58,654 bases of DNA. It comes from Levilactobacillus fujinensis (GTDB lineage Bacteria; Bacillota; Bacilli; Lactobacillales; Lactobacillaceae). The position numbers were made by a program, and so were the translations under genes. Below are positions 1 to 8,784 of the stretch, piece by piece. Where the stretch lies: contig NZ_RHNX01000018.1 of the NCBI RefSeq assembly GCF_003946335.1, positions 1 to 58,654 of the forward strand. Direction: 5' to 3'. Each line of letters opens with the position of its first letter. Position 1 is the stretch's first letter. Below the pieces are notes generated by a model. It made no database searches, was not told the origin of the DNA, and saw nothing but the letters and a program-made list of their open reading frames with translations.

Positions 1-24
1 GAACTCAAACGTATATTTCTTCAT
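1..24 (-). CDS. 5' end of an unknown gene, cut by the window edge
   Basis: On the minus strand an ATG at 24-22 is preceded by a GAGGTGG ribosome binding site four bases upstream and opens a frame reading MKKYTFEF before the window ends. Only eight codons are visible, so no function can be given. An 11-bp palindrome lies just upstream of the binding site and suggests a regulated, perhaps self-regulated, gene. Confidence 0.55.
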
Positions 25-35
25 AAAACCACCTC

Positions 36-66
36 AAAATTATTAGTCTTTCTGTCTAATAATTTT
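36..66. promoter_or_regulatory. Operator-like perfect palindrome
   Basis: Two 11-base arms (AAAATTATTAG and CTAATAATTTT) are perfectly inverted around a 9-base centre, immediately upstream of the ribosome binding site of the gene leaving the window at position 24. Spacing and symmetry suit a dimeric repressor. Which protein binds is unknown. Confidence 0.5.
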
Positions 67-163
67 ACGGCACTTCAGAACGTCGCCTAACATCGCTGAC
101 ACGGCTTGCTGCATCCCTGGCCGTCTCCGGCTCAGATGACACACGTCAATTTCAACCTGCAAT

Positions 164-199
164 AAAAAGTGGCCGCCCGCCAACCGGCGAACGGCCACT
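164..199 (-). terminator. Rho-independent terminator of araBDA
   Basis: AGTGGCCG and CGGCCACT pair, with an inner CGCC/GGCG stem, and the minus-strand transcript then runs into a U-rich tract (AAAAA on the plus strand). It lies just after the araA stop codon. Confidence 0.85.
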
Positions 200-214
200 C
201 CATTTAAATCAAGC

Positions 215-1639
215 TTACTTGATGAAAGCCTTCGTCATACCAACCATGGTAGCGTAGTCTTCCATTTGTTCTTCAGTCAGGGAGAAGGAAAGCATGGTGT
301 GGTGACCACCACCGGCCTTCATCCATTCCAAGGCACCGGTCTTTAAGCCAACCTTTGGCGTCCAGAGTTGCTTAGCAACTGGCAGCTTAGGGGTTTCAGC
401 TTCTGGCTTGTTGGCGTCTACAGCATAGCTGATCATCTTGAAGCCGTCACGGAAGTCCGCAACGGTCACGTCAATGGCGTCACCTTCGGAACCAGTGAAG
501 ACCAGACGTGCAGGGTCAGCCTTGCCACCAATGTCCAATGGGTGAACTTCAACCCGTGGCTTGTCGGAAGCGATTGAAGGGTCGACTTCAAGCATGTGAG
601 AACCGAGGATGGCTTCATGGCCCTTCCGCAGATCCAACGTGTAGTCTTCCATGAAGGCAGTCCGGTCGTTATGAGACATAATCTTCATAACCCGGCCCAA
701 GGCAGCGGTCTTCCAGTCACCTTCAGCACCGAAGCCATAGCCGTCACGAATCAACAATTGTGCGGCTAAGCCAGGGAGTTGTTCCATTCCCCAAAGGTCT
801 TCGAAGTTCGTGGTGAAGGCGGTGTAGCCACCCTTTTCCAAGAAACTCTTGATTCCCAGGTATTGCTTCAATTGAACCCGAACGGAATGGGTGTACTTGT
901 CAGCATCGTTGTCGCCTTGAACCATTTCGTAACGAGATTCGAGGTCGGCGTATTCCTTGTCGATGTCAGCGTCAGCAACCTTGCCGATTTCTTCAACTAA
1001 ATCACCGATACCGTAGTAGTCAACCGTCCAGCCCATCTTGATCTGAGCTTCAACCTTGTCACCTTCAGTAACGGCAACGTTCCGCATGGTATCGCCAAAG
1101 CGGGCAACCTTAACCTTGAAACTTTCGTTATAAGCAACGGCAACGTCTTCCCAACGTGCGATTTGTTCCTGCACGTCTTCGTCACCCCAGTAGCCATAAA
1201 CGATCTTGTTGTTCTTTTGAAGACGCGCGTTGATGTAAGCATATTCGCGGTCACCATGGGCACTTTGGTTCAGGTTCATGTAGTCAAAATCGATATCAGC
1301 GTAAGGAATGTTGTTTAAGTATTGGGTAGCCAAGTGCAGCAATGGCTTCTGCAATAATTCAGTTCCCCGAATCCAGTTTTTAGCTGGAGAGAACGTGTGC
1401 ATCCAAGTGATCACACCGGCAACCTTATCGTTGTAGTTAACTTCCTTCATGAAGTCTGTGATACTTTCAGCGGTCGTCATAACATCCTTGAAGACCACCT
1501 TGTAAGGCAACTTGCCGCTAGCGTTCAACTTGTCAGCGATGTCTTGGGCATCCTTGGCAACGGACTTCAATTGTTCTTCACCATAAAGATGTTGAGAACC
1601 GGTAACAAACCAAAATTCGTAATCTGGTACTGATAACAT
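215..1639 (-). CDS. araA: L-arabinose isomerase AraA
   Basis: Converts L-arabinose to L-ribulose in the cytoplasm, first step of the arabinose pathway. The 474-aa length is normal for the family. Motifs holding the metal and catalytic residues of known AraA enzymes are visible: [25 protein letters not shown] and GGGHHTM. An AGGAG site lies 10 bases before the ATG. It is the last gene of an araB-araD-araA operon and is followed by a strong terminator. A gap of about 190 bp with a small palindrome separates it from araD, which may allow differential expression. Confidence 0.97.
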   Translation of the reverse strand: MLSVPDYEFWFVTGSQHLYGEEQLKSVAKDAQDIADKLNASGKLPYKVVFKDVMTTAESITDFMKEVNYNDKVAGVITWMHTFSPAKNWIRGTELLQKPLLHLATQYLNNIPYADIDFDYMNLNQSAHGDREYAYINARLQKNNKIVYGYWGDEDVQEQIARWEDVAVAYNESFKVKVARFGDTMRNVAVTEGDKVEAQIKMGWTVDYYGIGDLVEEIGKVADADIDKEYADLESRYEMVQGDNDADKYTHSVRVQLKQYLGIKSFLEKGGYTAFTTNFEDLWGMEQLPGLAAQLLIRDGYGFGAEGDWKTAALGRVMKIMSHNDRTAFMEDYTLDLRKGHEAILGSHMLEVDPSIASDKPRVEVHPLDIGGKADPARLVFTGSEGDAIDVTVADFRDGFKMISYAVDANKPEAETPKLPVAKQLWTPKVGLKTGALEWMKAGGGHHTMLSFSLTEEQMEDYATMVGMTKAFIK

Positions 1640-1825
1640 AAAATGACACTCCTTTGATATATTTTTTTATTAGTTATTCGCAATAATTAAGTGGCCAAAC
1701 CTGTGCTGTATACAAATGCTGATTCATATCAGCATCATAGGCATGACCTTGACACATCTCACCAATCCTACTGCCTGACCAGGCGGAAACGTCTGATTAG
1801 CGTAGACGGTCTATCAACCCAAAGG

Positions 1826-2557
1826 CTACTCGCGAGCCGCGTGGTCCTTGGACTTGGCGTTGTTTTGGCCGTAGTAGGCGTTGGCACCATGCTTGCGGAG
1901 GTAATGCTTGTCCAACAAGTATTGTGGCAACTCACGGTTAGCCCGCGTCAACTGTAAGGTGTGGTAGTCTTCTTCGGCAACCACTTCAAGGACCTTCGCG
2001 TTGTATACGGCCTTGTCAGGTGTTGGGCCCCATGAGAATGGCCCATGTTGGCTAACCAGGGCAGCAGGGACGGCTTCGTAATCGATGCCGCGTTCGTTGA
2101 AGGTCTTAACGATGGTCTTCCCAGTATTGCCCTCGTAGTCTTCTTCAATTTCTTCCTTAGTCAAGGCATCGGCAGCAGGAACGTCACCATAGAAGGTGTC
2201 GGCATGCGTCGTGTTCATGGCTGGGATATCCATCTTAGCAGCGGCGAAGGAAACGGCCCAAGGTGAATGGGTGTGAACGATCCCACTGATATTTGGAAAA
2301 TGGTTGTACAGGTACGTGTGGGTTGGCGTGTCACTTGATGGATTTAATTTGCCTTCAACGACCTTACCATCCTTTAGGTTCACAACGACCATGTCTTCTG
2401 GCTTCAGTTCGTCGTAAGGAACCCCAGAAGGTTTGATGACGTACAGACCCTTTTCACGGTCAACACCGGAGACGTTTCCCCAGGTGAATGAGACCAAGCC
2501 AAGCTTTGGTAAACGCATGTTGGCTTCATAAACTTCTTGTTTTAAATCTTCAAGCAT
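1826..2557 (-). CDS. araD: L-ribulose-5-phosphate 4-epimerase AraD
   Basis: Converts L-ribulose-5-phosphate to D-xylulose-5-phosphate, which enters the phosphoketolase or pentose phosphate route. It is a class II aldolase-fold protein of 243 aa, usual length. The zinc-binding histidines are visible in VHTHSPWA and SQHGPFSWG, and the THADTFYG segment carries the expected aspartate. AAAGGAG precedes the ATG. It lies 23 bp after araB, in the same operon. Confidence 0.96.
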   Translation of the reverse strand: MLEDLKQEVYEANMRLPKLGLVSFTWGNVSGVDREKGLYVIKPSGVPYDELKPEDMVVVNLKDGKVVEGKLNPSSDTPTHTYLYNHFPNISGIVHTHSPWAVSFAAAKMDIPAMNTTHADTFYGDVPAADALTKEEIEEDYEGNTGKTIVKTFNERGIDYEAVPAALVSQHGPFSWGPTPDKAVYNAKVLEVVAEEDYHTLQLTRANRELPQYLLDKHYLRKHGANAYYGQNNAKSKDHAARE

Positions 2558-2580
2558 GCTATTTCTCCTTTAATTCGTGA

Positions 2581-4185
2581 TTAATCGGTGAGTAGGTCAA
2601 TGGCCTTACCTTCGACTGGTAAGGCCGCCTTGTAACCGGCGATGAATTCGTTAGAACCCTGAACACCAGTTGGGTCAGGTTCGACCGTCGTGCTGTCTGG
2701 GTTGGCGAAGACCTTGTTGTCCAAGAAGTCTTCCAGCGTTTCATTGGCCGTCTTGTCAGCGACGTAGAAGCCAAGAACTGCCATCCCCCATGGGCCACCT
2801 TCGCCAGCATTACTGGTGACGGTGATTGGCGTGTTCAACGAGTCCGCTAAGACCTGTTGCCCCACCTTAGGCGTCCGGAACAGGCCCCCCTGAGCAATCA
2901 AGGAATCCAAGTGGATGTGTTCCTCGTTAGCCAAGATGTCCATCCCAATCTTCAGTGGCGCAAATGCTGCGTACAACTGCGTCTTCACGAAGTTGGCCAA
3001 GGTAAAGTTACTATTTGGCGTCCGAACGAATAATGGCCGTCCAGCCGTCATTTTGGTAATGTTTTCACCGGAGAGGTAACTGTAGTTCAACAGGCCCCCG
3101 GCATTGGCATCCCCCTCGGTTGACTTGTTGAAGAGTGCCCCGTATAACTCGTCGGGTTTCAAGTCAACGCCAATCGTTTGGGCAAATTCCTTAAATAGGT
3201 TGACCCAAGCGTTGATATCGGAGGAACAGTTGTTGGTGTGGACCATGGCAACCGGCAAGCCAGTTGGGGTCGTGACCAAGTCGATGTCGCGATGAACGGC
3301 CTTCATGGGTTGGTCCAAGACCACCATGGAGAAGGCTGACGTCCCAGCCGAAATGTTCCCGGTCCGTTCGCGAACAGCGTTGGTGCCGACCATCCCAGTG
3401 CCAGCGTCCCCTTCAGGCGGTGCCATCACACTGCCGGCTTCCAGGTTGCCCTTGGGATCGAGCAACTTCGCGCCATCAGTAGTTAGGTTACCAGCTGGTT
3501 GCCCAGCAAGGAGTACCTTTGGCAAAATGTCCTTGATGTCCCAGTGATATTGCCGAACGGACTTCACGTCTCTAAATTTCGCTAATAATTTTGCATTGTA
3601 ATCTTTAGTGTCGCTGTCGATTGGGAACATCCCGGAAGCATCCCCAATACCCAAAACCCGTTCGCCGGATAACTTCCAGTGCACGTAACCAGCCAGTGTC
3701 GTGAAGAACGTAACGTCCTTGACGTGGTCTTCTTGGTTCAGGATAGCTTGATAGAGATGCGCGATGCTCCACCGTTGCGGGATGTTGAAGTCAAATAACT
3801 TCGTCAACTCATCGGCGGCTTGTTCCGTGATGTTGTTCCGCCAAGTCCGGAAAGGAACCAGTAATTGGTCCTTAGCATCGAAGGCCATGTATCCATGCAT
3901 CATGGCACTGACGCCGACTGACCCGATTTTGGTCAATGGGACGCCATATTTATCTTGAACTTCCGTAGCCATTGCTTGGTAACTAGCTTGAATCCCGGTC
4001 CAAACGTTCTCTAAGGAGTACGTCCAAACACCATTCTTCAATTCGTTTTCCCAAACATAACTGCCGGAAGCAATCGTTTTAAAGTCAGGAGTGACTAAAA
4101 CGGCTTTGATCCGCGTTGATCCAAGTTCGATCCCCAGCGAGATGTTACCGCTTTCAACATCCTGAATAGTCTTATCCGCACTCAT
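2581..4185 (-). CDS. araB: L-ribulokinase AraB (FGGY family)
   Basis: Phosphorylates L-ribulose with ATP. The N-terminal FGGY domain begins with the phosphate-binding segment GIELGSTRIKAVL (about residues 18-30). The central APPEGDAGTGMVGT stretch and the later GEGGPWGMAVLGFY segment belong to the sugar-kinase fold. I chose the ATG at 4185 because GGAGG sits eight bases before it; the longer frame starting at 4200 would contain its own ribosome binding site. It is the first gene of araBDA, with AraR-like operators in its promoter region. Confidence 0.94.
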   Translation of the reverse strand: MSADKTIQDVESGNISLGIELGSTRIKAVLVTPDFKTIASGSYVWENELKNGVWTYSLENVWTGIQASYQAMATEVQDKYGVPLTKIGSVGVSAMMHGYMAFDAKDQLLVPFRTWRNNITEQAADELTKLFDFNIPQRWSIAHLYQAILNQEDHVKDVTFFTTLAGYVHWKLSGERVLGIGDASGMFPIDSDTKDYNAKLLAKFRDVKSVRQYHWDIKDILPKVLLAGQPAGNLTTDGAKLLDPKGNLEAGSVMAPPEGDAGTGMVGTNAVRERTGNISAGTSAFSMVVLDQPMKAVHRDIDLVTTPTGLPVAMVHTNNCSSDINAWVNLFKEFAQTIGVDLKPDELYGALFNKSTEGDANAGGLLNYSYLSGENITKMTAGRPLFVRTPNSNFTLANFVKTQLYAAFAPLKIGMDILANEEHIHLDSLIAQGGLFRTPKVGQQVLADSLNTPITVTSNAGEGGPWGMAVLGFYVADKTANETLEDFLDNKVFANPDSTTVEPDPTGVQGSNEFIAGYKAALPVEGKAIDLLTD

Positions 4186-4241
4186 GCGATAAACCTCCAT
4201 AGCTCTGTCAGCTAATAAATTCTACTACGCAACGTCTTAAG

Positions 4242-4295
4242 TGTATAATTTTTATTCGCATAAATCAACAATAAATTATATTTATACGTATTATT
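4242..4295 (-). promoter_or_regulatory. araBDA promoter region with AraR-like operators
   Basis: On the minus strand TTGTTG (4271-4266) and TATACA (4247-4242) form a possible sigma-A promoter with an 18-base spacer. The spacer contains TTTATGCGAATAAAAAT, close to the element after the abf promoter near 25330. A second element at 4280-4295 (plus strand ATTTATACGTATTATT) matches 12 of 16 bases of the B. subtilis AraR operator ATTTGTACGTACAAAT. Role inferred from similarity. Confidence 0.5.
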
Positions 4296-4301
4296 TTTAG
4301 A

Positions 4302-4660
4302 GAATTCTCAGATTTCTGGCCGTTAAATCCGAATTTGTTAAAATCAAGGACACTTGATTCCGTTTTAGCCGCCTATTAGTAGAATGATCTGGTTCCCCTA
4401 ACGTTCACTCACCTGACCGTTTAATGACTATTCGGGTGAAATGGTAGCGGTAACATTAACTTGTACGGATAAATAAGAATGTGACGGTTATAAGCGTGGT
4501 CTGGCGATTGCTTGCTAGCTAAAACGAGAGTGGGTCGTAAGGCGGTTAGTTTGCGAGCATTAACGTGATAGCCGGAATTATGCTTGACTTTGGCATAATT
4601 TTTGCTAGCGGGTTAAGCGCAACAAACTGCCTGGTGGCCCACGTTTCGGCACCATAATGA
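4302..4660. other. Intergenic stretch, no gene seen
   Basis: Between the araB promoter and the terminator at 4668 I see no supported reading frame and no clear repeat. It separates araBDA from the 791-aa gene upstream on the minus strand. Confidence 0.5.
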
Positions 4661-4667
4661 CGTAAAT

Positions 4668-4698
4668 AAAGGAGTCTGGGAAAATCCCAGACTCCTTT
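4668..4698. terminator. Hairpin terminator downstream of the 791-aa gene
   Basis: Perfect 14-bp stem (AAAGGAGTCTGGGA / TCCCAGACTCCTTT) with a three-base loop. The U-run is weak on both strands, but the position 127 bp after the stop at 4825 fits a terminator. Confidence 0.75.
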
Positions 4699-4824
4699 GG
4701 TATCTCTGAATTTACAGTGCTGAAACGTGGGATCAAAGGCAGCTGACCCGCTTAGAGATGACGGCCGAATGACCCTCGACCCAGGACTCTTCAGTCGTCG
4801 CCGTTATGACTCACGCGCGTACTT

Positions 4825-7200
4825 CTATTCCGCCACCGTCGCGTCTAAAAATCCCTTTTCCGTGTCATAAATAACCTGCGTTGCCGTCGTTGTTACGGCT
4901 TGTTGCCGGTGAATAAATTTCACAGCGTGCGGGTATGGAGCGTCGTTCGTCACCCGATACTGGGTTGCCGAAAGCTGTTCGAGGCTCCCGTTGACAACTG
5001 CCAACTCACCATCAGCCTTTTCATACAGGTAGGCGTTCTGACCAAATCCCGTCAAGTAGGCCGCGAGCTCTTCACCCATATCCCAATCCGCTTGACCGGT
5101 ATCCCCATCTGGGAAGAGCCGGGTGTAGATGCCACCGTCCTTTGCAAATGTCGATTGACCGAAGCGGTTGCGAGACAAATCTGGCCGATTCAAATTAGGC
5201 CCAGCGATACTGTAGGTCGAAGCCGCCTCCCCTGGTTGCAACTGGTTCGTTGGGGTCGTCGCGTTGCTGTCATACATGTACAGAACGCCCACAAATGCGC
5301 GGTAAGAGGCCAGTAACAAGGCCGTATCGTCCAAGACTTCGTACGCATCTAAGGCTGAGGCCGCTGTAATTCCGCCCCACAGAGAATGAATCATGTAGGA
5401 CTGTGCTTCCCACCAGCGATCGGGCGCTTGACTCCGGAAGTCATTACTGTAGCCAATGTTGGCCTTCAGGAGTTCTGCATAGAGCCGAGCCTCCTTGACG
5501 TAACCGGCATTGGCTAAGGCCCCGGTTGCGGGACCAAATCCAGCATTGTCATAGAAGTGCTCCGTAATGGCCGCTTGATACTCACCACTGTGAGCTGCGA
5601 CCCGTTTCGTAGCCTCTTCCCAACAACTCTTGATCTGCTGGTACTCTTCCGTCAAGCCGTGTTGCTTCAGCGCTGCCAGTAAGTCATTGATGTACAGGAA
5701 GTAAACGCCTAATGTGTGGGCCTCCTCTTTCCCCCGTTGTGACGTGTGGAGGTCAGCATTGACCCGCATGTTGAAGACCTGTGCGGCCCATTTCAAATAG
5801 GTCGCCGCTGAATTTAACTGTAAGACATCCTCATCAAATTGTGCCAACAAATAGTAAACGTGGCCGATGTACTCGAAGTCCATGTCCCGGTAAAAATCAC
5901 CATACAGATTAACCGGCTTGAAGAAATCGCCGTTAGTAAACCATTTCGGCTTCACGTAATTAACGGCACTGGCCTCGACTTCACGCACCTGGTCTGCCGT
6001 CTTCGTCGTTTGATGCAGCAAGTTCGTCTGAAGGATCAGACTAAGCTTTCCGAGGGATTCCCCTTGATTAGAAATCGGGGTAAAGGCATCGTATGGCTTG
6101 GTCGTCTTCCCATTGTAGGCGTTCTTAGTCAGCCAATCGACCCGCGTTTCAATTAGGTCGCGCACTGCGGCCATAACGTTGAAGACAATTAGGTCGCTGC
6201 GACCGTCCGTCAAGTAGATGCGTAGACTATGTTCACCAACACCTTTGACCGGGGTCCTTAAGCTGTCGCCTTCGTAGTCACCGATCACATCTTCCTTGTG
6301 CAACTCGCCATCCGTCTTGTAGGTCATCACCATGCGTTCTGGCTTGACGCCCGCCGGCAGTGAAATGTGGATATTGGTGGTTTGACCGACCGTTAGCAGC
6401 GGATCGAAATTGATCTCGGGATGCCCATTCGCAGCAGCGACGGCCTTGAAATCGGCCTGTGTCGTGAAGGGTTCGAGCACAAAGCTCCAGTACTGGGCCG
6501 CACCACCGGTGATCACCACGTAATTGTGGGGATAGATCCAGTCATTAACTGGTTCCTCGCCGTGTTGATAGCCGCCCGCCAACTCTAACTGGTGGAACAG
6601 CAGGCCATCCAGCGACGGTGAAACGTTCTCAAAGAAGCGGTTGGTCCACTCGTTGTACGTCCCAACAGATTGCGTCACACCCGCCGTTTGGAACAGCCCG
6701 AGGTTTGGTCCCTGGTTGTCCCGCCGCACACCAGCCAGTTTGGTAAAGTTAGCTGAGATGCTAGGGAAAACGGCAGCAGAGTCGGACATATTGCGATGCA
6801 CGTTCTTATCACGGAACATCACGTAGGCCAGCGAGGCCCAAACACCAAAGTTCTCTAGCGTAATAAAGTCGTCGGTTGGATTTTGAACGGCAATGTCCCA
6901 TTGGACCTGTTTGCCTACCAAACGGTACGTTTCCACAACAACTAAGCCAGCAATCAGGTAAGAAACCGTGATATCGTTGTCCGTGGTCAGCACGCTAGGC
7001 TCAAAATCAATACTGTGGTAAGTCTTATCACCCACGGTCAGGGTAAACTCACCGAACAATTTATCCTCATCCTGATAGCCAACTTGCTTGAGATAAGCGG
7101 GATCCACGACCCAGTTCATGTGGTGGTCATCCTGCTTATTTTGCAGATTGACAATGGCCCCACGTTGGTTCACGTCTAATTGAAATTGTGCTGATTCCAT
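4825..7200 (-). CDS. Uncharacterised glycosidase-like protein, 791 aa
   Basis: I cannot name this family with certainty. The N-terminal 300 residues look beta-rich. The second half looks like an (alpha/alpha)6 toroid, with aromatic and acidic segments such as DRWWEAQSYMIHSLWGG, EAHTLGVYFLYIND and WDMGEELAAYLTGFG. There is no signal peptide, so it should act in the cytoplasm. The ATG overlaps the stop of the upstream AraC gene (TAATG), and AAGGAGGGG lies 9 bases before it, so the two are probably translationally coupled. It may belong to the DUF5695 group, but this is from memory. Its place among arabinose genes suggests an arabino-oligosaccharide substrate; this is inference. Confidence 0.7.
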   Translation of the reverse strand: MESAQFQLDVNQRGAIVNLQNKQDDHHMNWVVDPAYLKQVGYQDEDKLFGEFTLTVGDKTYHSIDFEPSVLTTDNDITVSYLIAGLVVVETYRLVGKQVQWDIAVQNPTDDFITLENFGVWASLAYVMFRDKNVHRNMSDSAAVFPSISANFTKLAGVRRDNQGPNLGLFQTAGVTQSVGTYNEWTNRFFENVSPSLDGLLFHQLELAGGYQHGEEPVNDWIYPHNYVVITGGAAQYWSFVLEPFTTQADFKAVAAANGHPEINFDPLLTVGQTTNIHISLPAGVKPERMVMTYKTDGELHKEDVIGDYEGDSLRTPVKGVGEHSLRIYLTDGRSDLIVFNVMAAVRDLIETRVDWLTKNAYNGKTTKPYDAFTPISNQGESLGKLSLILQTNLLHQTTKTADQVREVEASAVNYVKPKWFTNGDFFKPVNLYGDFYRDMDFEYIGHVYYLLAQFDEDVLQLNSAATYLKWAAQVFNMRVNADLHTSQRGKEEAHTLGVYFLYINDLLAALKQHGLTEEYQQIKSCWEEATKRVAAHSGEYQAAITEHFYDNAGFGPATGALANAGYVKEARLYAELLKANIGYSNDFRSQAPDRWWEAQSYMIHSLWGGITAASALDAYEVLDDTALLLASYRAFVGVLYMYDSNATTPTNQLQPGEAASTYSIAGPNLNRPDLSRNRFGQSTFAKDGGIYTRLFPDGDTGQADWDMGEELAAYLTGFGQNAYLYEKADGELAVVNGSLEQLSATQYRVTNDAPYPHAVKFIHRQQAVTTTATQVIYDTEKGFLDATVAE

Positions 7201-8096
7201 TACTTCAACCCCTCCTTGTCTGCTTTGATCCGCCGGGTGTTGGCCTGGCGATATTGACTGGGTGACAAACCCGTATACTGTTTAAATACCGTTGAAAAGT
7301 AATATATGTTCTGAAAGCCAATGGCCTCCGCGATTTCAGTCTCCAGCATGTTGGTGTTGAGCAAGCGCTTGCTGGCTTCTTCCATGCGGTACTGGCGCAA
7401 AAACTCAGTGGGGGTTAACCCGGTCGTGGCCTTCAGCGTTCGAATCAGGTAGTTCGGATGGAAATGAAACTCCCGACTCAACGTAGTATTGGTAATCTTT
7501 TCATCAAAATGGTCCCGCAAGTAACGTTGCACCTGCCCTGACAACTGAACCATTGCCGAGTCTTGCTGCGACTGGACCTGAATTTCCTGCAAGACGTCGA
7601 TGAAGAGCTGCTGTGCTTGCCAGAAACCGTACTCCTTGGTTGCCGAACTATTTTTAAAAATCTGCTCGGTCATTTGAACCAAACGGTCTTGGTGCTGCAT
7701 CTTAACATGTTTGGCCAGATACAGCGTTTCGGTCGGCGTGTAATGGTGCAGTGTGGGGACCTTGATGGCCGAACGCATCGGTACTAAGGTTGCCTGCTGC
7801 TGCCAATGGCCGGATACGTAAAAGTGAAGCCAGTAATACCCCGTATCCTCGGTCACCGCATGCCAGGAATAGTGATGATGCATGGGCAACAACACAAACA
7901 TTTCACCCGGCTCAATGGTGTAGTCATTATCATCTTCCGAAATGAAAAGTTTCCCTTTGATCATAAACATCAGAATGAAATACTGCAGGTTGTTACGGTT
8001 CGGGTGGTGGTCACCGGCATGAAAGGTAGCGTATCCCCCTTCAATAAACGTCGGCAACGGTAAACACGAAATTGAAATGTAAGCCGGTTGGGCCAT
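7200..8096 (-). CDS. AraC-family transcriptional regulator
   Basis: A 298-aa regulator with an N-terminal cupin-like sugar-sensing half (histidine-rich segment LLPMHHHYSWHAV near residue 70) and a C-terminal double helix-turn-helix (about residues 190-290). The second helix-turn-helix includes IAEAIGFQNIYYFSTVFKQY, the classic AraC signature. GGAGGTGATTGC precedes the ATG. It is cotranscribed with, and overlaps, the 791-aa glycosidase-like gene and probably controls it in response to that enzyme's substrate. Confidence 0.92.
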   Translation of the reverse strand: MAQPAYISISCLPLPTFIEGGYATFHAGDHHPNRNNLQYFILMFMIKGKLFISEDDNDYTIEPGEMFVLLPMHHHYSWHAVTEDTGYYWLHFYVSGHWQQQATLVPMRSAIKVPTLHHYTPTETLYLAKHVKMQHQDRLVQMTEQIFKNSSATKEYGFWQAQQLFIDVLQEIQVQSQQDSAMVQLSGQVQRYLRDHFDEKITNTTLSREFHFHPNYLIRTLKATTGLTPTEFLRQYRMEEASKRLLNTNMLETEIAEAIGFQNIYYFSTVFKQYTGLSPSQYRQANTRRIKADKEGLK

Positions 8097-8160
8097 GCAA
8101 TCACCTCCAAAAAGTTTCCTTATACGTCTTCGGTAGTCAGGTACTCCACCCGGTGAAGCA

Positions 8161-8265
8161 GACCTGAAGCCTGAGGCCCGGTCTTCAGGTCAACTTTGAG
8201 CCTAAAGTCCAAGTCTCAAAGATTGGCCTGTGCTCTAAGCCCGGCACAAACCAGCCGGACTAAGA
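8161..8265 (-). promoter_or_regulatory. Series of hairpins upstream of the AraC gene
   Basis: Three inverted repeats follow each other: GACCTGAA/TTCAGGTC (8161-8191), CTTTGAG/CTCAAAG (8194-8221) and an imperfect TGGCCTGTGC/GCACAAACCA (8224-8252). They lie 65-165 bp upstream of the AraC start, so they may be in its leader. No known riboswitch is recognised. Confidence 0.35.
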
Positions 8266-8542
8266 CCACCGACACGAGGTTACGTGCCTAATGACCTACG
8301 ACTACGACAACATTTTTCTAATGTTATTATAGGTCGTATTCCTAATTTTTGTTAACCTAGCTGACACCAAGTTTCATGGTTAATCTAGATAGTATGCCAC
8401 CGGTGTCGACCCTCACTCGTCATCAATCATTTCAGCAAGCCCGCTTCTGACACGAAATAGGTGCCCAGTCTCGTAAAGAAACCGCACCTATTCCGTTAAA
8501 CCATGTAAATCATGGGTCGACCTTGAAGACGCAGACACTTCG

Positions 8543-8607
8543 CGGCTTCAAGTCGAGTGGAAACCCGTCCCTTGGCTGGAGCAATCCCATAGCGGGTGGA
8601 ATCCCTG
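8543..8607. repeat. Dispersed intergenic repeat, copy A1
   Basis: This stretch is a diverged copy of 15889-15958: both begin CGGCTT, share a CCGTCC(C/T)TTGG core and end near GGGTGGAATCCCTG or GTGGGATCTCTG. Neither copy is coding. Confidence 0.45.
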
Positions 8608-8671
8608 CTGGCTTAATAGAAAACCAAGCTTGGAGACTCGGGCCTTTCGAGGCTTCAAGTTGTGTTCGCAC

Positions 8672-8693
8672 CGTTCCAGCCCATATCTGCCGG
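8672..8693. repeat. Dispersed intergenic repeat, copy B1
   Basis: The 22 bases CGTTCCAGCCC-A-TATCTGCCGG recur with one change at 45331-45352. Both copies sit 75-110 bp past the stop codon of a minus-strand gene. Confidence 0.55.
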
Positions 8694-8784
8694 CCGATAA
8701 GGCGATGGTTGGACAATGTTGCCTAATTTTAGACCCAGTATCGTTGTGACAACAGTCATAATGTGGGGTTTGGAACTTTCAACC

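Larger units (their letters stand above)
8266..8784. other. Intergenic stretch with dispersed repeat
   Basis: No supported gene. It holds a nested inverted repeat around 8291-8340 (GACCTA...AACATT/AATGTT...TAGGTC), an inverted AATAGGTGC/GCACCTATT pair (8457-8488) that may end transcription of the symporter, and copies of intergenic repeats found elsewhere in the window. Confidence 0.45.

Noticed and set aside
997-1263. Minus-strand frame inside araA
   Set aside because: Lies in another frame of the araA gene, has no ribosome binding site and no family features.
8097-8784. tRNA or other structured RNA gene
   Set aside because: Hairpins are present but no cloverleaf, no conserved tRNA loops and no known riboswitch core.
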